A stretch of 64,000 nucleotides of DNA, taken from positions 1,002,001 through 1,066,000 of the forward strand of contig NZ_LR134378.1 in NCBI RefSeq assembly GCF_900637555.1, read 5' to 3'. How positions within the stretch are numbered: position 1 is the first letter of the stretch; each line of letters starts with the position of its first letter. Of the stretch, positions 62,801 to 64,000 are shown piece by piece. A program made the position numbers and the translations under genes. The notes below the pieces were generated by a model. The model did no database searches and was not told the origin of the DNA. It was given only the letters and a program-made list of their open reading frames with translations. This DNA is from Lautropia mirabilis (lineage in GTDB: Bacteria; Pseudomonadota; Gammaproteobacteria; Burkholderiales; Burkholderiaceae_E).

Positions 62801-63607
62801 GGCCGCGACCATACGCACCTGGCGGTGGGTCGCGAGCACGACAAGATCCATTTCCGCGACATCCAGGCGCAGCCGAGGAAGATCATCTCGGCGCCCACCT
62901 GGTCGGGCCTGGAGTCGGAAGAGGTGAGCTACAACGCCGGCTACACCAACGTGCACGAGCTGATTCCCTGGCGTACCATCACCGGCCGCCAGCAGTTCTA
63001 CCAGGATCACCGCTGGATGCTGGACTTCGGTGAGGGCTTCTGCGTGTACAAGCCGGCCATCGACACCAAGTCCACGGCCAGCATGTTCGGCGCACGTCCC
63101 AACGGAAACCCGGAAATTGCGCTCAACTTCCTCACGCCGCACCAGAAGTGGGGCATCCACAGCACGTATTCGGACAACCTGCGGATGCTGTCGCTGAGCC
63201 GGGGTGGCCCGCACGTGTGGATTTCGGAAGAGGATGCCAAGCGCGCGAACGTGGAGGACAACGACTGGATCGAGGTCTTCAATACCAACGGCGTGATTGC
63301 CTGCCGGGTGATCGTCAGCCAGCGGATCCCGCGCGGCATGTGCCTGATGTATCACGCGCAGGAGAAGATCGTGAATACGCCGGGATCGGAGCTGAGCGGC
63401 AAGCGCGGCGGTATCCACAACTCGGTCACTCGCACGGTGCTCAAGCCCACGCACATGATCGGGGGTTACGCGCAGCTGGCCTATGGCTTCAACTACTACG
63501 GGACCATCGGCAGCAACCGCGACGAGTTCGTGCTGCTGCGCAAGATGTCGAAGGTCGATTGGATGGATGAGCCGGTGAAGGCGGAAACGGCACAAGGAGA
63601 AGTCTGA
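59870..63607 (+). CDS. narG: Respiratory nitrate reductase alpha subunit NarG
   Basis: The catalytic subunit of the membrane-bound cytoplasm-facing nitrate reductase, 1,245 residues long. The FS0 [4Fe-4S] cluster ligands H50, C54, C58 and C93 are present (STHGVNCTGSCSW, GCPRG). The molybdenum-ligand Asp lies in SFYDWYCDLPP near residue 218. GEQTDVPESADWYNSGYLVVWGSN and the C-terminal molybdopterin domain with RGMCLMYHAQEKIVNTPGSELSG are standard. There is no true Tat signal, only the vestigial N-terminus of NarG. AAAGG precedes the start; the stop overlaps narH (TGATG). Confidence 0.98.
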   Translation: MSHFLDRLKFLSRVRSSFSEGHGAVVKEDRAWENAYRSRWQHDKIARSTHGVNCTGSCSWKIYVKGGLITWETQQTDYPRTRPDLPNHEPRGCPRGASYSWYVYSAQRVKHPMIRGELMEMWREARKTMDPISAWESISQDPVKSRRYKSVRGLGGFVRADWDTATEIIVAANALTIKKYGPDRVVGFSPIPAMSMISYASGARYLSLIGGTCLSFYDWYCDLPPSSPQVWGEQTDVPESADWYNSGYLVVWGSNVPMTRTPDAHFYTEVRYKGTKTVAVSSDYGEMVKFSDVWLAPRQGTDAALALAMGHVVLTEFHRDNPSQYFVDYLKQYTDMPMLVTLKEHDGKLVPDYFLRASHLPENLGETNNPEWKTVLVDALTGDMVAPNGSVGFRWGEDKAGTGKVGRWNLEKRDGGSGREIDPVLSLKGMHDDVKAVYFSYFGGEKDDLLPRNVPVKRVKLADGSEGLVATVYDLQMANYGVDQGLGGENVAKSYEDDVPCTPAWQQKHTGVRPELVTQVAREFAQNAHDTRGRSMVIVGGGLNHWFHTDMSYRGIINLLMMCGCVGQSGGGWSHYVGQEKLRPQFGWAPLTFGLDWSRPPRQMNGTSFFYAHTGQYRHEQLRVGEILAPTADKKAMEPLALIDFNARAERMGWLPSAPQLENNPLDIVDAAQQAGEDPVKYLVRGLKDGSQRMSCDDPENPKNFPRNLFVWRSNILGSSGKGHEYFLKYLLGTQNSVFCDASDTVRPTEVRTPEQMPEEGKLDLVTILDFRMSTTCLYGDIVLPTATWYEKDDLNTSDMHPFIHPLSEAVTPLWESKTDWEIYKLIAKRFSEIAGPYLGTRKDIVLVPLMHDTPEELGQPFEPKDWKHGECDLIPGKTAPNMVVVERNYNDIHRKYTSIGPLLDKLGNGGKGITWNTEHEIHDLVGFNKAVQEEGVSKGRPRLDTAIDAAEMILTLAPETNGHVSVKAWEALGKITGRDHTHLAVGREHDKIHFRDIQAQPRKIISAPTWSGLESEEVSYNAGYTNVHELIPWRTITGRQQFYQDHRWMLDFGEGFCVYKPAIDTKSTASMFGARPNGNPEIALNFLTPHQKWGIHSTYSDNLRMLSLSRGGPHVWISEEDAKRANVEDNDWIEVFNTNGVIACRVIVSQRIPRGMCLMYHAQEKIVNTPGSELSGKRGGIHNSVTRTVLKPTHMIGGYAQLAYGFNYYGTIGSNRDEFVLLRKMSKVDWMDEPVKAETAQGEV

Positions 63608-64000
63608 TGAAAGTTCGTGCACAGATTGGAATGGTGCTGAATCTGGACAAGTGCATCGGTTGCCATACCTGCTCGGTAACCTGCAAGAACGTCTGGACCA
63701 GCCGTGACGGCGTGGAATACGCCTGGTTCAACAACGTCGAGACCAAGCCCGGTATCGGCTATCCCAAGCAGTGGGAGAACCAGAAGAAGTGGAACGGGGG
63801 CTGGGTGCGGACCTCGAGCGGCAAGCTCGAGCCGCGCCAGGGGGGCAAGCTGCGCATTCTGGCGAACCTGTTTGCCAACCCGAACCTGCCGTCGATCGAC
63901 GACTACTACGAGCCGTTCACCTACGACTACCAGCACCTGCAGTCGGCGCCGCGTATGAAGACGCCGCCGACGGCACGGCCGGTGTCGGTGCTGACCGGCG
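63607..64000 (+). CDS. narH: Respiratory nitrate reductase beta subunit NarH, 3' end outside window
   Basis: The iron-sulfur electron-transfer subunit between NarI and NarG. Only the first 131 codons are in the window. It opens MKVRAQIGMVLNLDKC with the first cluster ligands C16, C19, C22 and C26 (KCIGCHTCSVTCKNVW), in the same positions as in E. coli. WENQKKWNGGW and PNLPSIDDYYEPFTYDYQHL follow. The ATG overlaps the narG stop by one base. narJ and narI are expected downstream. Confidence 0.97.
   Translation, partial: MKVRAQIGMVLNLDKCIGCHTCSVTCKNVWTSRDGVEYAWFNNVETKPGIGYPKQWENQKKWNGGWVRTSSGKLEPRQGGKLRILANLFANPNLPSIDDYYEPFTYDYQHLQSAPRMKTPPTARPVSVLTG

Noticed and set aside
59924-63622. 1,232-residue minus-strand frame opposite narG
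   Set aside because: Same reason: it mirrors narG, is His/Arg/Leu-rich without domains, and narG is certain.

Overview
The window reads as one chromosomal stretch of a GC-rich betaproteobacterium, most likely Burkholderiales. The basis is gene order: rnpB beside mraZ, a complete division and cell-wall (dcw) cluster, argJ-DUF815-Nudix/ThiE, and yacG-zapD-coaE-pilD-pilC-pilB, with type IV pilus and membrane nitrate reductase genes nearby. A Lautropia-like organism would fit the giant prealbumin-module proteins, but this is a guess from memory and not a demonstrated assignment.

Layout. 1-7282: accessory and housekeeping genes: the end of a DUF3427 helicase, a DUF808 membrane protein, an exported M23 peptidase, DUF3293, an exported SH3 protein, DUF3025 and a short FimV-like exported protein. 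7495-7897: RNase P RNA. 8328-27851: the dcw cluster, mraZ-rsmH-ftsL-ftsI-murE-murF-mraY-murD-ftsW-murG-murC-ddlB-ftsQ-ftsA-ftsZ-lpxC. It is driven by a good sigma70 promoter with a four-repeat MraZ operator, and most genes overlap start to stop. 27915-34981: DciA (DUF721), secA, argJ, a DUF815 ATPase and a Nudix/ThiE-like fusion. 34989-48746: two tandem, co-oriented genes for exported proteins of about 2,300 and 2,200 residues. 49040-55309: yacG-zapD-coaE-pilD-pilC-pilB on the minus strand. 55486-56454: a Dyp-type peroxidase. 57079-64000: narK1-narK2-narG-narH, the last cut by the window end.

How the genes work together. The dcw genes carry peptidoglycan precursor synthesis from UDP-MurNAc-tripeptide (MurE) to lipid II (MurG), together with the divisome (FtsL, I, W, Q, A, Z). 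ZapD, encoded further along, bundles FtsZ. SecA, the pilus assembly genes and the two giant exported proteins point to an elaborate cell surface. The nar genes allow nitrate respiration when oxygen is short.

The most unusual content is the pair of giant genes. They occupy about 14 kb between the Nudix gene and yacG, which are close neighbours in related genomes. They differ by one roughly 100-residue module in a central array, yet share an almost identical final 1.45 kb, which suggests recent duplication or gene conversion. Other points worth a check are a compensated base-pair change in the P4 helix of the RNase P RNA, a perfect 21-base palindrome and overlapping Fur-like boxes between the peroxidase and nar genes, and large insertions in MurE and MurD.
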